In this document: one piece after another, positions 45,101 through 59,516 of the stretch
Layout: each line of letters opens with the position of its first letter
How positions within the stretch are numbered: the stretch's first letter is position 1
From: Tyto alba
Taxonomy: Eukaryota; Chordata; Aves; Strigiformes; Tytonidae
DNA: 64,000 bases
Reading direction: 5' to 3'
Assembly: GCF_018691265.1 (NCBI RefSeq)
Contig: NW_024881283.1
Coordinates: 4,995,731-5,059,730 of the forward strand
Program-made: the position numbers and the translations under genes
The notes under the pieces: generated by a model
The model's database searches: none
Seen by the model: only the letters and a program-made list of their open reading frames with translations
Told to the model about the DNA's origin: nothing

Positions 45101-46684
45101 GGCTTTGCATTTCATGCCTTTCATGAGGCGGGTAAATTGGAGATGAGTTCCCTTCCCTGCAAAGCTGGGGTGCTGATGGCTGCTCAAAAACCCCCCTGGG
45201 TGGCATCCCCTGGGAACATGCAGGGGACAGACATGTCCCCACCATCTATTAGCAAAAGAGACAATCTGGGGGCCAGGGGCAGCAGGAGGGGAAATCTTCC
45301 CCACCACCTTGTCTGGAAAAGTCTGCGACAGAGGAGGGGTTACAGAGGGAGACTGCTCTGCTCTGAACTTCCTGAGGTTATGTGAAATGTGTTTCTTTCT
45401 TTATTCTCTCACCTACGTCTTCTACAAACATCTCTGGCTCTGTTGTCTATTTTTGGATGCTGGGAGTTAACACCTTTATTTGCATTTTACCTTAATTTGG
45501 CTTGAGTTAAAAACAATTTCAAGGTAATTGGATAATGACAAGGTTTTCATCAGCCAAGGCTGTGGCAAGTCTTCACACCTGGGTCACAGGAGAGGTTATA
45601 ACACATGCCCTAGCACCCAGGACTCCTCTCTAGATAACTGCAGAGTAGCAGTGTCCCAGAGGAGTGCTGTGGGTAGGGGAGAGGAGGAACTGGGGGAAAA
45701 TAGGGAGTTTTCTAGCAAGGTTCTAAAATCATAGTCAGCATGAAGCAGGAGGGTTTATGAGCTTTAAGCTTTTTGACTGAAGTGTTTCTTTAGCTTCCTC
45801 TTAGCCGCATACTAGGGAAACTGAGTCACAGGCAGTGATTTCTATCTAATTCAGTAGTGTCTCTAATAGTGTCAGTTGGGGAAGGAAATGGTTCCTTCTG
45901 CTGCTCTCTGAACTGGAGCTGAAAGTTTCTTCCTGGCTGTGAACAGTTAAGAGTTAATTCTTGCTCAGAAACATTAGGTCTTGTGCCCAGTCTGGGGCTC
46001 AGGTTTCAGTCTGAATCCTTGTTATTATACCCCAGGGCATTTCCTTTTGTAATAGCCCAACACTCTTTGAATCCAAAATATCTCAAGGCAGTAAATTCAA
46101 CCTGTGAAAAAGCTCTAAAAGCAGGCTGGTTTTTAGGCACTTCTTGCCTGTGTGTTTTGCATGAAGAGTGGTGGCCTTGGAAGGGTTGTCTCTGAAATTT
46201 GGTGTTATAAGGTAGGTCTCCGTGGGTTGATATGAGAATTTGGAGGATGATTCTGTGGAGAGAGCACTGCATGTGAATGTGCACACAAAGACCTGATGCT
46301 GTCTGGTGTGGGATAATGATACGTACAGCCTGTGCTCCGTGTCTTCCTCCACTGAGAAGATTTTGGACCACAGCCCTCCCATCTCACCTGGCTTTCTGCT
46401 TCCTCTCTGAAAAACCACTACTCACATCCTTAAACTGTTCTCTACGCTGCTGCCACCTGTCCCGTGAAATAGTATAGACAGTGTATGCTGGTTGAGTAGG
46501 AAATTTAATACATAAGGAAAGCCTGGGCTGTTATTTTTTTAAGGAAGCATCCCTTCTACCTCCTCCCCATTCCCCTGTTCATGCTCACCTCAGGACATGG
46601 CATGGAGCAGGGCTGTAACAAGATCATCTCTCCTCTTGCCATCTGCAACTGCAGTCCCACCAGCTGGAGCCGAGTAGAATGTCA

Positions 46685-46745
46685 GCAGCTAATAATTATA
46701 ATAAATTAATAATAGTCTAATTAATATTTTTTCATTATTTCTGCC
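46685..46745. promoter_or_regulatory. AT-rich cluster of TAATTA/ATTA motifs
   Basis: AGCTAATAATTATAATAAAT, TAATAATAGTCTAATTAATA and TTTTTTCATTATTT give at least six homeodomain-type cores in 60 bases. It may equally be just AT-rich low-complexity DNA. Confidence 0.2.
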
Positions 46746-49700
46746 TCCTCAAGAGCTCCTGGAGGCACTGAATAACCTGCTGAAATGTTTTGTACTATGA
46801 GTTCAACTAAGCACAAATGTTTGGGAGGCTGAGTGAATGGCAGCTTCCCTCCAAGCCTGGGTACCGAGGAGCTGTGGCCTGGGGTGGGGACATGGGAGTC
46901 ACTGCTGTAGCCTGGATCCCCCTTACATCGGAGGGACTCTGCCTTGTGAAGCAGAAAACTCATCTTGACGCATACATCGGCACTGATAGCCAAGGCAGCA
47001 AGCTAAAAATTATTAGCTGAACTGGTTTTTGGTTGGGGAAGGAGGTGAAATCTTTTCTTTCCAGGTTGTGGTGTTTTGTGTGCCTTTCTGTTTGTAACTT
47101 GTGCTACAACACACCCAGTCACGGATGAGTTGTCCCTTCTAAAAGCCACTGGAGAGGCTACGTTGGCCCAAGCTCCATCTCTGGTCAGGGAAGAGTCTGG
47201 CTCCTAAAGGCGATTCAGCTGTCCTTCCACGGTTGGTTGCATTTCTCCCAGCCCTGAGTCTCAAGAGTAGCTCGGGCCAAACACTTGAGCTGATGTAAGA
47301 GACATTGTCCAAAATCTGCTCTCTGTGTGCAATTTGCATCTCTGCAAAGCAACGTGAAACTAGAAAAATAGCCAAGAAATATTCTTGGGATGTTTGGGGA
47401 GCCCCAAACATTTCTTTCTGAAGGACCATAAAAGTGTGCTTAACCCTGTAAGCAGAGGCTGAGCAGGAGCTTCTGTGTCTGATAACATCCAAAGGATTAG
47501 TGCTAGAGAGGGAGAAAAAGCTATTTAAGCTCAAAGACAATAATTAGGAAATAAGTAGGTATAAACTAGCATAAATAAATTTAAACTAGAAATTGCAAGC
47601 AGCTTAAAAATCCAAGTGGTGAGGGCTGGAGAAGCCTCTGACAGGGACCTTGGAGGCAAAACCCAGAGCCAGGTTGAGGGGGAAGATCATGATCACTTTG
47701 GGATGCTATGGCCTCCATCCTCTGCAGGTGAGTGCTGCGGGGTGAGTAATTATAAAAGATGTGAGATGTTTTCCCTGCCCTGGAATGGGTCTGGATATCT
47801 CCATCTCGGGTCTTCATGTGACTTCTGCAGAGCTGGAGAAAAACAATCCCACTTGGTTCAACGGGAAGATTTTGCTTTAGTAATTCTGAAATACTCCAGA
47901 TTAAAACAATGTTTCTGAAAGAAAGTGGGGTGGCAACTGGCTTGCATTTCAAAAGGATTTGTCATTTTAAAATGGGAAACTTATCTTGTGTCATTTTTGA
48001 AAATGTCAAAGTGCACCATTTCAACTATTTTTAAGAAATTACTCTAATATATTCACATTAAGATGGATATAGCAGTAGATCTTCCTCTTAAAAAGTGTTG
48101 GTTTTGTTGAATATTAATTATCTGATGAAAATGAAATCTGATTTTTGATGTCTATGGTGAAGAAATGAAGACATCATGAGTTTAAATTACAACAAGAGGA
48201 AATAATAATATCTTAGAGGTAGGCATAGCAGAGCAGGAGCTGAATTACCTAGGACAATTGTGAGATCTCCACCATTCAGTGTTTTGAGCCTTTAAATTAT
48301 TCTTTGTGGTTTGAATTTCCATATTTCTACAGCATTTTTGTAGGAAAGCTGTTGTTGCACACCTCCAACAAAGCTGTGTCTTGTCCTGAATTGAAGGGGG
48401 AAATGGACATTGCAAGTGAATATCTGCTCCCAAACACCTCTGAAACACCACAAATTTAATCTTATTTTGCTAATTCTGGAATTCTGGGCGAGGTGAAGGG
48501 CAGGTAGCTGAGGTGTCTGGGCTCCAAATAAATCAACTCCTGTAGCAGATGGTGAGGGCAATGGATGCATAAAGCAAAAGGCCATTTGATTTTTGCCATT
48601 TAATGCCTTAAAAATAAAGCCATAGGTTACATTTACACCACCCTGCCCCTTTAAAAGCAGCAGACATTTCCTTGCCTCCATCAGCCTGTGAGAAGACAAA
48701 AGCAGATGGTGCTGCAAAAAGGGAAAGGAAAGCTTTTAGCATCCTTCACGATATCTCACCAGACACTCAGCAGTGACAATTACTGAGCAGGTAATGAAGA
48801 CAGAGCAGAAACACTGATTTGCTGCTTGTGGAGAACAAAAGAAATTGCCTTTTTTTTTTTTTTTTCTCCATAGATCAGGGCAAACAAACAGCTTCTTTAA
48901 TAATGAAATCTGCCTTGATGTGCCCAAGATACGATGTCTCCTGCTGGGATGAGCTGGTCAGCTGATAAGAGGCAGGGTTTTTTTATCACTAGCCCCAAAC
49001 AGCAAAGATTATCTCCCATGGTAAATGTACTAGAGACTGCCAGATCAAATACCTTACAGAGAGATTTAGAGGGGAAAGTAAAATGTTTAATGCTTCTCCT
49101 TCCTCATCACCATAGTTTGCACATCTCAGAGCCCCTTGTCTGTCCTGGGACATGACTTTGTCCTTCCTGGGGCAGCTGAGGAGAGGACAAGCAGAAATGC
49201 AACTGCAGAGGTGTCCAGGATGGGGAATACATGATAGATTTGCAGTTTTGCCAAGGGTTCCCATTATAATATCTGAGTAATTCTTATTGGCTAAAATGCA
49301 AATTATCCCACTGTGTCTTCATATCCAGGAAGTAATGTCATCCTGTATTTATAGCACTGAGGCCTGAGATGGTCACTGTGGGGTCACAGGACAGAGCTGG
49401 GAGATGGACTTGCCAAGCTGTGGTGTCATGCTGTGGTACAAGACCTGCCAGGCCTGGGGGAAGAGCAGGGCCTGGGGTCTTTCCCCAAGCTCCTTTTCAG
49501 GTGGGTTAGGAACACGGAGAAGAGGAAAATCACAACACTGATTTACACACTGGTTTTCAGTGAGTGGACAGAGGGTCATCATCAGGTGCCCACTGAGGCT
49601 TTACCTCTTCTCTACAGCCTGTGAGAACAAGAGGAAATAACCCCGCCAAAGCTGCAGCTGTTTCAAGAAAAGAGGGAAAACTCTTGATTCCTGCTACATT

Positions 49701-49882
49701 TGTGGGAGCTTTTAAGGAGCAGCAAAAGCAAAGCCTGGGGGCTTGTTCCTGGCTTTGGTAGGATCCTGCTGCTCAAGGCCACTTTGGACACCTTTAGAAG
49801 CCTGCAGGCAGTTTTTCCTTACTGGAGCCCCAGATCTTTCACTTGGAGAAGAACCTGGGAATGAAAATTCAACCGAAAGGAT

Positions 49883-50079
49883 TAATTGTGGCTGGCAGAG
49901 GGGAGTGCTAGGGGAGGTGAGCCACTGAGGTTTCAGGCTGGCCAGAGAGGATGGTAATTTAGTGGGAGGTGATGCGTATAAGTTTCTGTCTGGCAGAGAA
50001 GAGGGTAATTTAGTAGGAGTTGATCCCTTGAGGTTTTCGCTGAATAGAGAAGAGAATAACTTGCTGGAGGAGACTCATG
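49883..50079 (+). repeat. Degenerate ~51-bp tandem repeat, four copies
   Basis: The block CTGGC-AGAG..GAGGGTAATTTAGTGGGAGGTGAT-(GC)-TGAGGTTTC recurs at roughly 49883-49925 (decayed first copy), 49926-49976, 49978-50028 and 50029-50079. Shared segments are AGAGAAGAG, GGTAATTTAGTAGGAG and TTGAGGTTT. Copies differ at many positions, so the array is old. It is non-coding. Confidence 0.75.
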
Positions 50080-53000
50080 GGCTGGGTTCTCTTTAGTTTC
50101 AGGCTTCATAGTAAGTTTTTTAACTTTAGGGCCGTCTTCCCTGGATGACACTTCTATTTGCTATTTCAGATATCTGATTAAAGAGCAGCTCTTTGAGGAT
50201 GCTGAACATCACAGGGGCATGGGAAGGGGGAACAGAGACTTTCTCCAACCCACGGTGCCGGTGACACCTTGGGTGTTGTGTCACAAAGAGCTGCCAGCTC
50301 ACGGTCCTCCTCCCTGGGGCTCCACTGCTTTTCATAAGAACCTCGGCAAAGAGGTCGGGCTGGATCGTTTGATCACCATAGCCTTATATTCTTCTTATGG
50401 AAAATGTCATCTCTGGGTACATCTTTAGGTCTGATGCTTCGTTCTGCTTCACTGCAGCAAGAATTACAGTTGCCAGGCAGCTCAGAGCACTTTAGCTGTG
50501 TTTTCCAAAAGCAGGAGTGCAGAAAAGGCCTCCATTTTCCCAGAGATCTCATGGATCAATCCTCTGGTCAAACCAGAGAAAGGAAGGTTTCCTGGTGGTT
50601 GGAACTTTTATAATCTTTTCCTCCTGTGTGGATAGTCAGGAGTCTAATAAAGACTAAATCTGTATGACAGATTTTCCCTCAGAATTTTCTTATGACCTAT
50701 TCCCACTAAACTGATAAATTATTTCCTTGAGACTCCTTATCTCACTGCAAATGGCGCTGAAGACAGCCAGCAGGTTTTCAGGTTACTCAAGACAGACAGA
50801 TGAAGTAGTAGCTGCTAGTGTGACTGTGCACCCTGTTTCCAGCAGGAAGAAGATTCAGTGGGTGCTCTGGTTTCCCTGAACTCATGTGCCAGACTCAGTT
50901 CAACACATTCATGGACAATGCTTTTGGCAGAGACCAGTTCTGGTAGCCCCAGCTCCAACTCATGTTTAATTTATCTTCTCCAAAGCAAACCTTCATTTCC
51001 CTCCTTGAAGAGGGCATGGTTGAGGTGCCTCCAATCTCAGTCTCCAAACCCAGCTTTGGATGGGGTGAGATACCTGGGCTGTAGGGCCTGGAACTGGCAA
51101 AGTCGTGCCAAGGGACTGCAGGCACCGTGGGCTGAAGTCAGTGTTGTCATGAAATGCATCAAGGGCACACAACCTCACAGGCTCACTAGGGCTAAGACCA
51201 CTGCAAGCCTTGGCTATTTAAGTGTTAGATGTCTATTGTATTAAGTCCCCTTTGCTGAGAAGGGAGTGGGGCATTTCAGAAGTGTTTCTGAGACAGGGGG
51301 GCTCAGCAGTCCTCTGGCAGTGCTTACCCCTTGGGGAAAACCCTTCCATTTTAGACAGCTACAGTCATTCATACTGTGCCTAATATAAGAAGGCCCTAAT
51401 CCCTTGAGAGGTTTCAAAACGCTCCTGACATACGGCTAACATTTAGATTGAATCCCTCTTTTGGTAAGTAAAAATATCCCTCAAACTTCACTTCAGAAAA
51501 GCTCACCAGAGCCTAATTTTGCAACAGTTTTTCCTGCTTTAGCAGAGAGCTCCTGTCTGTTTATATACATCTCCTCTACACCTAATAATCACAAGAATAA
51601 CTAATAGGAAGTGCTTGAAGCATGTCTTAATTAGTCTGACATTAGCAAGCTCCAATGTCTTTAGTTAATTGATAGATTTTAGCACGATTGCATCTCAGAA
51701 ATTGAATGAAGGTTTCATCTACTTTCATCAGAGGCTGAACAAACTGTGTTCATATATCTCTCGGGGCAAGGATATTTGACACAACAGCAGTTGATTGAAT
51801 GGAGAGGAACCACCTCTAAGAGCAGCTGAAGGAGCACCCAGAACTGCCTCCCAACTAGACTGCATTAGGTGTGACTAAATGCAAAAGATATTATTCATGC
51901 TTAGCTAACAGCTAGAGGATCTCCAGAGTGGTGCCAGCGTTTACCTTACAACAGTCGTACTTTCCAGAGACAAAGCATATAACAGAGAGAGAGACTGATT
52001 TATCAGCATCACCTAGCTCTGGATCCTTCCCTGCACCCCATTTTCAAGGCCACAGGCCAAGGTGGACTAGAACATCATATAGGGAGGGCCCGTGGGAGCA
52101 GGGATGGCACTTCCTAGTGCCAATGGGGATGGAAAGGGAATTGTGTGCTTCTGATCAGCTTCTGTGCTGGTCCCTCTCTGGGCTCCTGGTCATCCATGTT
52201 TGTCAAAAACAGTCCGACAGCTATATGAACCCTAATGGGTCTTGATTTGGATCTGCCCACTACTATTAGTCATTTCATCTAATGATTGGACTTCTTTGTC
52301 TTTCTTGCTCCCTACAAGCACTAAAGTGCTCAGTGGAGATGAAATCATGGTGCTCCAAAGGTCCCGGGGCTTGACCAAGTCATTGCTGGGGTTGATGTGT
52401 GTGGTAGAAGAATGCGTTGAGTCTACCAAAGGCAAGACGGGACAGACCTGTTCTCACAGGCATGTCCTGGCAGGGAAACTCATACTTAGGTCAGTCTTCT
52501 GCTCTGTTCCTATCTGTAGGGAGCAGTTTCTGTAGGCAGCCAGCACCACCAGCGATTGTGGAATTTCCATCCGTTTTCTCGGAGGCATTAGGTTGATGTA
52601 AAGTGAGTGGTGCCAAATGTCTTCCAAGAGTTGATCCTATAGATATAGTAGGGGTCCCAGTTCTGCAGACCATTTTTTTAGTCTGTAAAGGGGGCTCATC
52701 CAACACTTGTGAGAAAGCATTTTCCTGGCAGGCATAACCCAGTGACCTTCCCATCCCTCTTCCAGCTCCAAGGAGCAGGCAGCAAAGAGAAATTCCATGA
52801 TTTGAGGCAAACTTCAAAGCTTTGCAATGTATTTGCAAAGCAACTGCTGTGCTGTTGAACTCATTTCACTGACTAAAAGGCCCGCAAGGAACATCTCAGG
52901 CCTATTTGCTTTGGATTTATAATGACGTCTCAGCGAGTTAACTCGGCTTTTGAAAAAATTTCCCCCGAGTTGGAGACTGCAGAGTAGGGGAAGGGGAGAC

Positions 53001-56000
53001 GATGAAAACATTTAAGGAAGCCCTGTGGGGATGACTCCAGATTTAAGTTCTCATAAAATGCAACTGGTTTTCTAAAACACGCAGAGCCAGGTTATTGTGA
53101 CAGAAAATAGGAGGTGAGGGGGAATCGGCCAAGTGGAATTGTCTTAATGGCCACTAGAAAAGCAACTGCTGTGTAAATGTTGTAAAAAATGTTAACAAGC
53201 TGGACGCTGCTGTTTTGACAAGCTGCGTGTGTAAAAGTGAGAAGAAATCCTTGCAGCACCTTGATCACAGCATCCAAGATCTCAGAGGGTGTGTTGTGAC
53301 TTAACCCCCATCACATCATGCTGATGCTGGGATGTGTAACTACTCCGCGTGCTGAGGGTCCCCATTAGGGACTTCTACTGCTATTCCTTATTCCATGTTC
53401 CATCAAAGCTCATTTGTGCAGTTGAACATCAAAGATATCATTTCCATGATGTTGCAATACTTACTTGATTTAATAATGAATAGAAAACATGTTTCTTGCA
53501 CTAATTTGAGATATCAGATTATTAGAGCAACTTCAGAGTCAAAGGGAGAAATTTGTTGCCCCACAAGTAGATGGTGTTGGGATACTTGATTTCCTTTTCT
53601 TTTCCCTTGCTCCTGTGCCTAGAGAAATGTAATTTCTGACCAAAACTTATCCTGAGGTTGGCTACAGTCCTAACAGCACTTTCCAGCATGGGCTTCCTGG
53701 TGCTTGACACCCCAAATAAATTCATCCTGCAGCCATCCAGTGAGACATTAACAGGATCTCCTCTCCCAGCCATCTATTTTCACACAGTTTGTAGGATCAT
53801 AACACATTTGAAATTTTTCCTATGTTATCAAATTTACTGGAAATTAATTAGCAGGTTCAGAGGCTACTGGGGGGAACGGAAAGCCGATTAGATTTTCCTA
53901 ACTGAATGAGCCAAAAAATAGGAAACTCTGCTGAAGTCCCCTCATCAACACTGAATTATTTCCAACCAAGCTTCCATTCAGCCGAGGAGGAAAATCTAAT
54001 AGAAGCATCACTCCAGCATACACCAGGTACTATAGTGTTTCCTCTTGCCTGTGGCAGCTGGGGAGCAGAGCTATTAAGAGAAGCTGCTGGATGGAGATTC
54101 TTTCAGTTGGACATCTATACAGAGTCTGTTGAGGTTTGGAAGACCTCCATGAGAGCCCTCTTGTGTGATCAGCTCTCACAGAGGGTTTTAGAGTGTCCCA
54201 TCCCTTCTCCATTGCTGCCAAACCTGGACTTTTAGCTCAGATTTTAATCCACAATATCCCCATGATCTTCAGTTTCTGCTATCAAACGTGTGGTTTATCA
54301 CGGACCTTTCTCTGGTAGAGCGCCTCAAGCCATGGCCGTGGGCAAAGTGCAGGTGTATCATGATGCTTCCCAGGGGCTGGGGAGGAAAGCCTAGGTCAGG
54401 TATGGCAATACTGTGCACCAGCCACCTTTTGCCCAGGCCCCCAGCGGGTCCCCAGCATGGTCCTGGAGCTGACCTCGTAAGCATGGAGTCAGAGCCCCTT
54501 TCCCTGCTTGGAAATGGGTTTCCAGCCTGTTCAGGGATGTCAATCCCTCTGCTTTGCCCTATATAATTGTGCCTACAGCAGAAAGACGGTTGTCCCTTGG
54601 GCTCAGATACTCTGCATGACCCCAGATCACAGCCTCCTCCACATGCTAGCTGCAGCCAGAGCTGGAAGTTTCCCAGCAGCAGCTGGAGGAGGGCAGGCAG
54701 GGGTGTCCCACTCCCCTCAAAGTGGCTATATCCCCTGATTGATCCTCCAGCCTTCCCCCTGGTTTCACATGAATGCCATGCCTATGACAAGAAGAAAAAA
54801 AATCATATTTCTAACAGATCTGCTGGCACCCTTTGGGCTTTCACGAGTGAGTCTTTGATCGACACGGTGCACCAGCAGGCACTGTGCCAGGCTGATGAGA
54901 ACCGAAGAGATTGTAATGAGATTCCTTTTGTAATTCTTGTCAAGGCACAAAACCATTGAGCCTCGGTAAATCAGCGAAGCCTTTCGTGTTTCCTGTCTTG
55001 ATGGAAACATCAGTAGAGAGACACTTGGTGCTAAATTGTCTGCTCATTGGCAGGTATCCAGTCCTGAGAGTAAGATGAGGGTAGAGGAAAATAGGGGAGG
55101 GTAGCACGTGGGATGACACTCTTCTTCCAGCCTCAAGGGCCAGATACAGCCATGTGGTGGTCTGATGGGACACATCCTTGTAGAAGGAAAGTTCCCTATA
55201 GGTAAACTCATACCTGTGGGGGTGTTTGAGCTGACAGCACCAGAAGGAGAGACCTAGGAGCTCAACCCAGGGCGGAATGCAGAGAAAGAGCAATGTCCTT
55301 TGCATTGGTGATCAAAAGACAGTTCTCCACCTTTTTTTCTTGTCCTGGGGCATCACAGTCACAGCAAAAAGCAGAGGTCTCTAATATCGGCATCATGTTT
55401 TCTTAGTGTTTAGGAGTGACTATATATATATATTAAAAAAAAAAGTCAGGGAAGAGAGGTGAGGTCTAGGGTTTGAGGAGGAGTCAGGCCCTCAGGACAC
55501 GGAAAGTGTTTCATGAAGTGGCTGCCTTGCCCTGAGAGCATTGCAGATCTGTATCTTCAGCCTAACTTTTCTATTAGTCCCAAGACAGCAGGATGGGGCC
55601 TCTGACCACTGCTTGATAAATAGCGCCCGTGGGCCCAAACCTACATGGTCAAGTGTTGTGGGGCTGTCATCACAGCTGACGTGATGGTTCAGATACTGCT
55701 GGGCTTTCTCAGAGCTGTGAACTCAACTCCCTTCAGTCCTCTTATCCACCCCAGTCTTGTTCGTTGAATTATTTAGGTCTCCTTGCTAAGATTTAAAACA
55801 TCTCCTCGTTAGCCTGGTGAAAAATGTACCTAGTTAGGGACATCTATCCTGCCTGGATCCATTTCAGGTGTGTTTAGCAGTGATGAATGCAGAGACTGGG
55901 CAGACATTTCTCCTTCCTCTCTCCAGCTGCAGCCTTGCATATTCCCTGCTAGAGGATGCTGTTCCAGAAACTTTATTTATTTACCTTTGAGAGGCTGTGC

Positions 56001-59000
56001 ATCTTCTCCTTCTGAGATCCTGCCAGGTTTATGAGCCATCCAGCCCCTCTGATCTCGGCTGCCTGGGTCACCATCCTGAGATGCTGATGGCCTTTGGAAT
56101 GGAAGGGGATATGGTGGGTGGATGTGTTGGGAGTGCATCAGCAAAATTCCTGTTGTCTGAGCTGACACTGCTGAGACAAGAGGACTTGATTCACCAGCCC
56201 ACTTGCTAGCTAAACTCCCTCAGCACCAGTTCCCACAATTTGTATAATCTGGGGAGAATAAGCTGGTTTTCTGTCTTGCGACTGCATGGGGTCTGCTTGT
56301 GCTCAGCGCTGATCTGCCATTTGACCGTTCCCGACTTGGTGGAAAATGTTGCAATTAAATGCTCTTTCGGGTCAAACTGTATTTCGGGGTAGAAAACAGT
56401 AACTGGTTTTAACTGGAGCGTTAACGTCTCCTGGGTGGTTGTGCATACCCTCGCAACGCTGTGCTGAGAAGTAACACTTGGCACTCGAGTAGCGACCAAG
56501 TCCTTCTGGCAGCCCTACAAGGAGGCAGCACACCCAGGTTTCTGTGTCGGCTCAATCTATCAGACAGATGATGCCTTTTTAGATGTAGTGTCATGAATTC
56601 TGGAAGGGGAATTCAAGTACTTTGAAAATCTGCATCTTTCTGGGCTCCTACCCCTGCCATTGCTCCATGACTGTTCCAAAATGCATTGTATTTCATCTTG
56701 ATGCCTCGTGGGCTTCTTGGGCTTCTTCTCCCTGTTGTCCTAAGCCTTTACCTTCTCCGCCACACACAGAAGTATGACTCTGTGATAAGTGTTTACAGAA
56801 GAGAGCTGACACCTCATACAGCCACACCATGTCCTTATGGGAGGCAGGAGTCAGTTAACGTTTGGGGGACACATGGAGAAGGTCTTTATTCTTCCATTGA
56901 CTGTGCTTTCTACCTGCACCCAGAAAGCTGTTGAAGGCTTTGGGACTGTTATGCTGGATAAATGCCCAAGTATGTCTGTGAGACTTGTTGCTTTAAAGCT
57001 CTATTTCACTGCATTTTGTTTGCATAGACTGAAGCAAAAAGCTGCCCTTGCAGCTCTTACCCACCATTCCCTCCCTCCTCCCTCTCTTGCAGGAAAGCAG
57101 AGCAAAGCTTTGTATAAACTGCTGCTCTCCAGATCCCTTTGAACATTGTCAGAGCCCCCTTGTTCTGTGTGAGCAGAGCAGGTTTCAATATACATGAGAC
57201 TAAACAGGCACTAAACAAAAAAATAAAACCCAAACCACAAACATCTGGGTGAGTTCTTGAAAAAAGGAGTCTCTTCCTTTATTTTTTTTTTTTTTTTAAC
57301 AAAATTACCACCAGCAACACAACAACAAAAAGCTTTCAAGTCTTTTTTAGACACGTGTCTGAGATTTCCGCATTTGACAGAGGATGCTTTGCGTAGGGTA
57401 CCTTGTGTCGAATTGTGCTCATTTCAGATGTTTCCAAAACAACAGATGCTTGTAAAACAAGAGGAATAAAGAGAGCCATGGCTGATCCTGCTTTGTCTTA
57501 AAAACTAACTTGCAAGACACTTCTGTCTGCTCTGCTTCTCTGGAGGTAGTAGTAAAGGCTCTGCCCACTTGGTTGGCAGTGATGGGCTTCTGGCTATGCT
57601 GGGTGAAGCCTGGATTTAACTCACAGTAACAAGTGCACTCTGGCACAGTTTTGGAATAAAGATGCTCAGAATTAGCTGCATCTTCTCAGACATTTGGCTT
57701 CAGGGCCTGATGTTCAGCCCTGCCACCCATGTGCAGTTCCTCTCATTGCTGGCCAGAATCCTGGAGAATAAATATCTTTGAACATCAGGCCCCTAAACTG
57801 CGTTTTTGCATGTCAAGCCTTGAAAAGGGCTTTTCTTTGGTGTCTGCTCCTGTAATCCCAAAGGAGCTGTCTGCCAGCTCCTCAGTCACTGGGTACTTGC
57901 ATACATATTAGAGTCAGAGTGGCAGATGAACCACAGCCCAGGCACAATTTCCCTTCCCCAGAAACACTATATTGATTTAACTAATGGCGTGAACTCTGCA
58001 AACACCCTGTGAAGGAGGATGCTGACACTGGGAGAGGATGCATGTGATGATACTATGCCTTGTCTCCCTCCTAGAAATCCCCCCTCATGCAGCTTTCTCT
58101 GGTCAACAAGAAAAAATCTCCTGTATCAAACCCATCGTCTAGAACAGCCTGTATCCCACAGCACCACTTTCCTTGTCTATGGAGCTAACAGGAGTTCATT
58201 TACATCATGGGATGCTCTACATGAAGTTGGAGAGGTCCATTGGGAGAGGCCTATGGCCTGTGGGATGGTATAAGAGGGATTGGTGCTGGAGCAGGTGGAC
58301 AGAAGGCTTTGGGTGGGTGGGTAGGTGAAGGATGCAATGGCTGGAGCTCTAGAGCAGTCTGTCTCTGGACACTGGAATAAAGATAAATAAGGGGAGCTCA
58401 GGAAATGGAATTTTCTCAAGTGTAACATTTGAAGTGTTAAGGGAGAGATGGGAAATCAGTAGAGAAACTCTGCAGCTTGCAAAATACCTGGTGGGGAGGA
58501 TGGGTATCTCTCCCAGTGCTTGAGGGGGACCCCGAGCATCCTGACACCTGGTTCCCAGCTCTCCTCAGGATCTCCCATGTCAGATGGGATCAATCAGTTG
58601 AAGGCCCCTTCTGCAGGGGGACCAAGGGAAGAAGCTAGTGTTGGGCTGAGCCCCAAGGGTTAACCCAGCCCACAGTCAGCTCCTCCGCCGGCAGATCAAA
58701 GCAGCTGCTCTCCCCAAGCCCTCGCCTTGGCCATGTGCTCTGTGGTGACTCCATTGTATTCCCCCCACAATGAGAGCTCTGTGGCAGCCGGGAAACCCCC
58801 AGCACGTCCTTACCCAGAGACTGTCACGCTGGAGAGGGATTTTGCCTGCATCCGGGTGCATGAAAGGGGGAGTCACGCAAGGGAGATGATGTCTCCATTT
58901 GAAGTGCCTGGCAGGGCAAGCGCTGCTGCTGTATGGGGGCTTGGGCATGCTTGCCACTGGTGGGGGTGGTGGGTGTTTTCTCAAGGACTTTGTCTTTCAA

Positions 59001-59464
59001 GTGTAGCCGAGCTCTGTTCAGCTGCTGTCTCTGGCTTTTGATGCTGGGGCTCAGCAGTGTGCTGCCCAGCTGGAGCAGCCAACAGCTCGGCGCTTGAGGA
59101 TGCAAGGAGAAAGGGACTTGCCCCCATCTGGGCAGTGGGATGGTGGCAGGGACAGCACTGAGATCTCTGATTCCCACTCCTGGATTTACACTGCTGTAAA
59201 ATGGTGTCTTTGCATGTGGGTGGGAGCATGAAAGAAAAGGAGCGCTGTCTGACAAGCTTGGTTTGCCAGATCTCTGCCATCCAGAGCACGGGCAGTGACA
59301 CCTGATGGTTTTCACCAATGCCAAGCTGATGGAAAGTGCCTGCTATACACGTTCCCTGTGCTTTGATTGACAGCTTTTTCAGTTATCATTGCATATGCAA
59401 ATCCTTGCAATGCGATTTCCAAAAGCTCTGAGCATTTGCTAGCTCCCTTCACAGAGGGCTGTGT

Positions 59465-59516
59465 ACTGAGTTACTGTGAATTTACACTCGTGTAATTGAG
59501 AACAGGATTTGGCTTG
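59465..59516. repeat. Ancient amniote repeat fragment (TTTACAC..GTGTAA type)
   Basis: GAATTTACACTCGTGTAATT followed by GAGAACAGGATTTGGC resembles the 'TTTACACCAGTGTAACTGAGATCAGAATTTGGCCC' interspersed motif that recurs in sauropsid genomes. A weaker relative (CTGGATTTACACTGCTGTAA) lies at 59181-59200. Confidence 0.4.
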
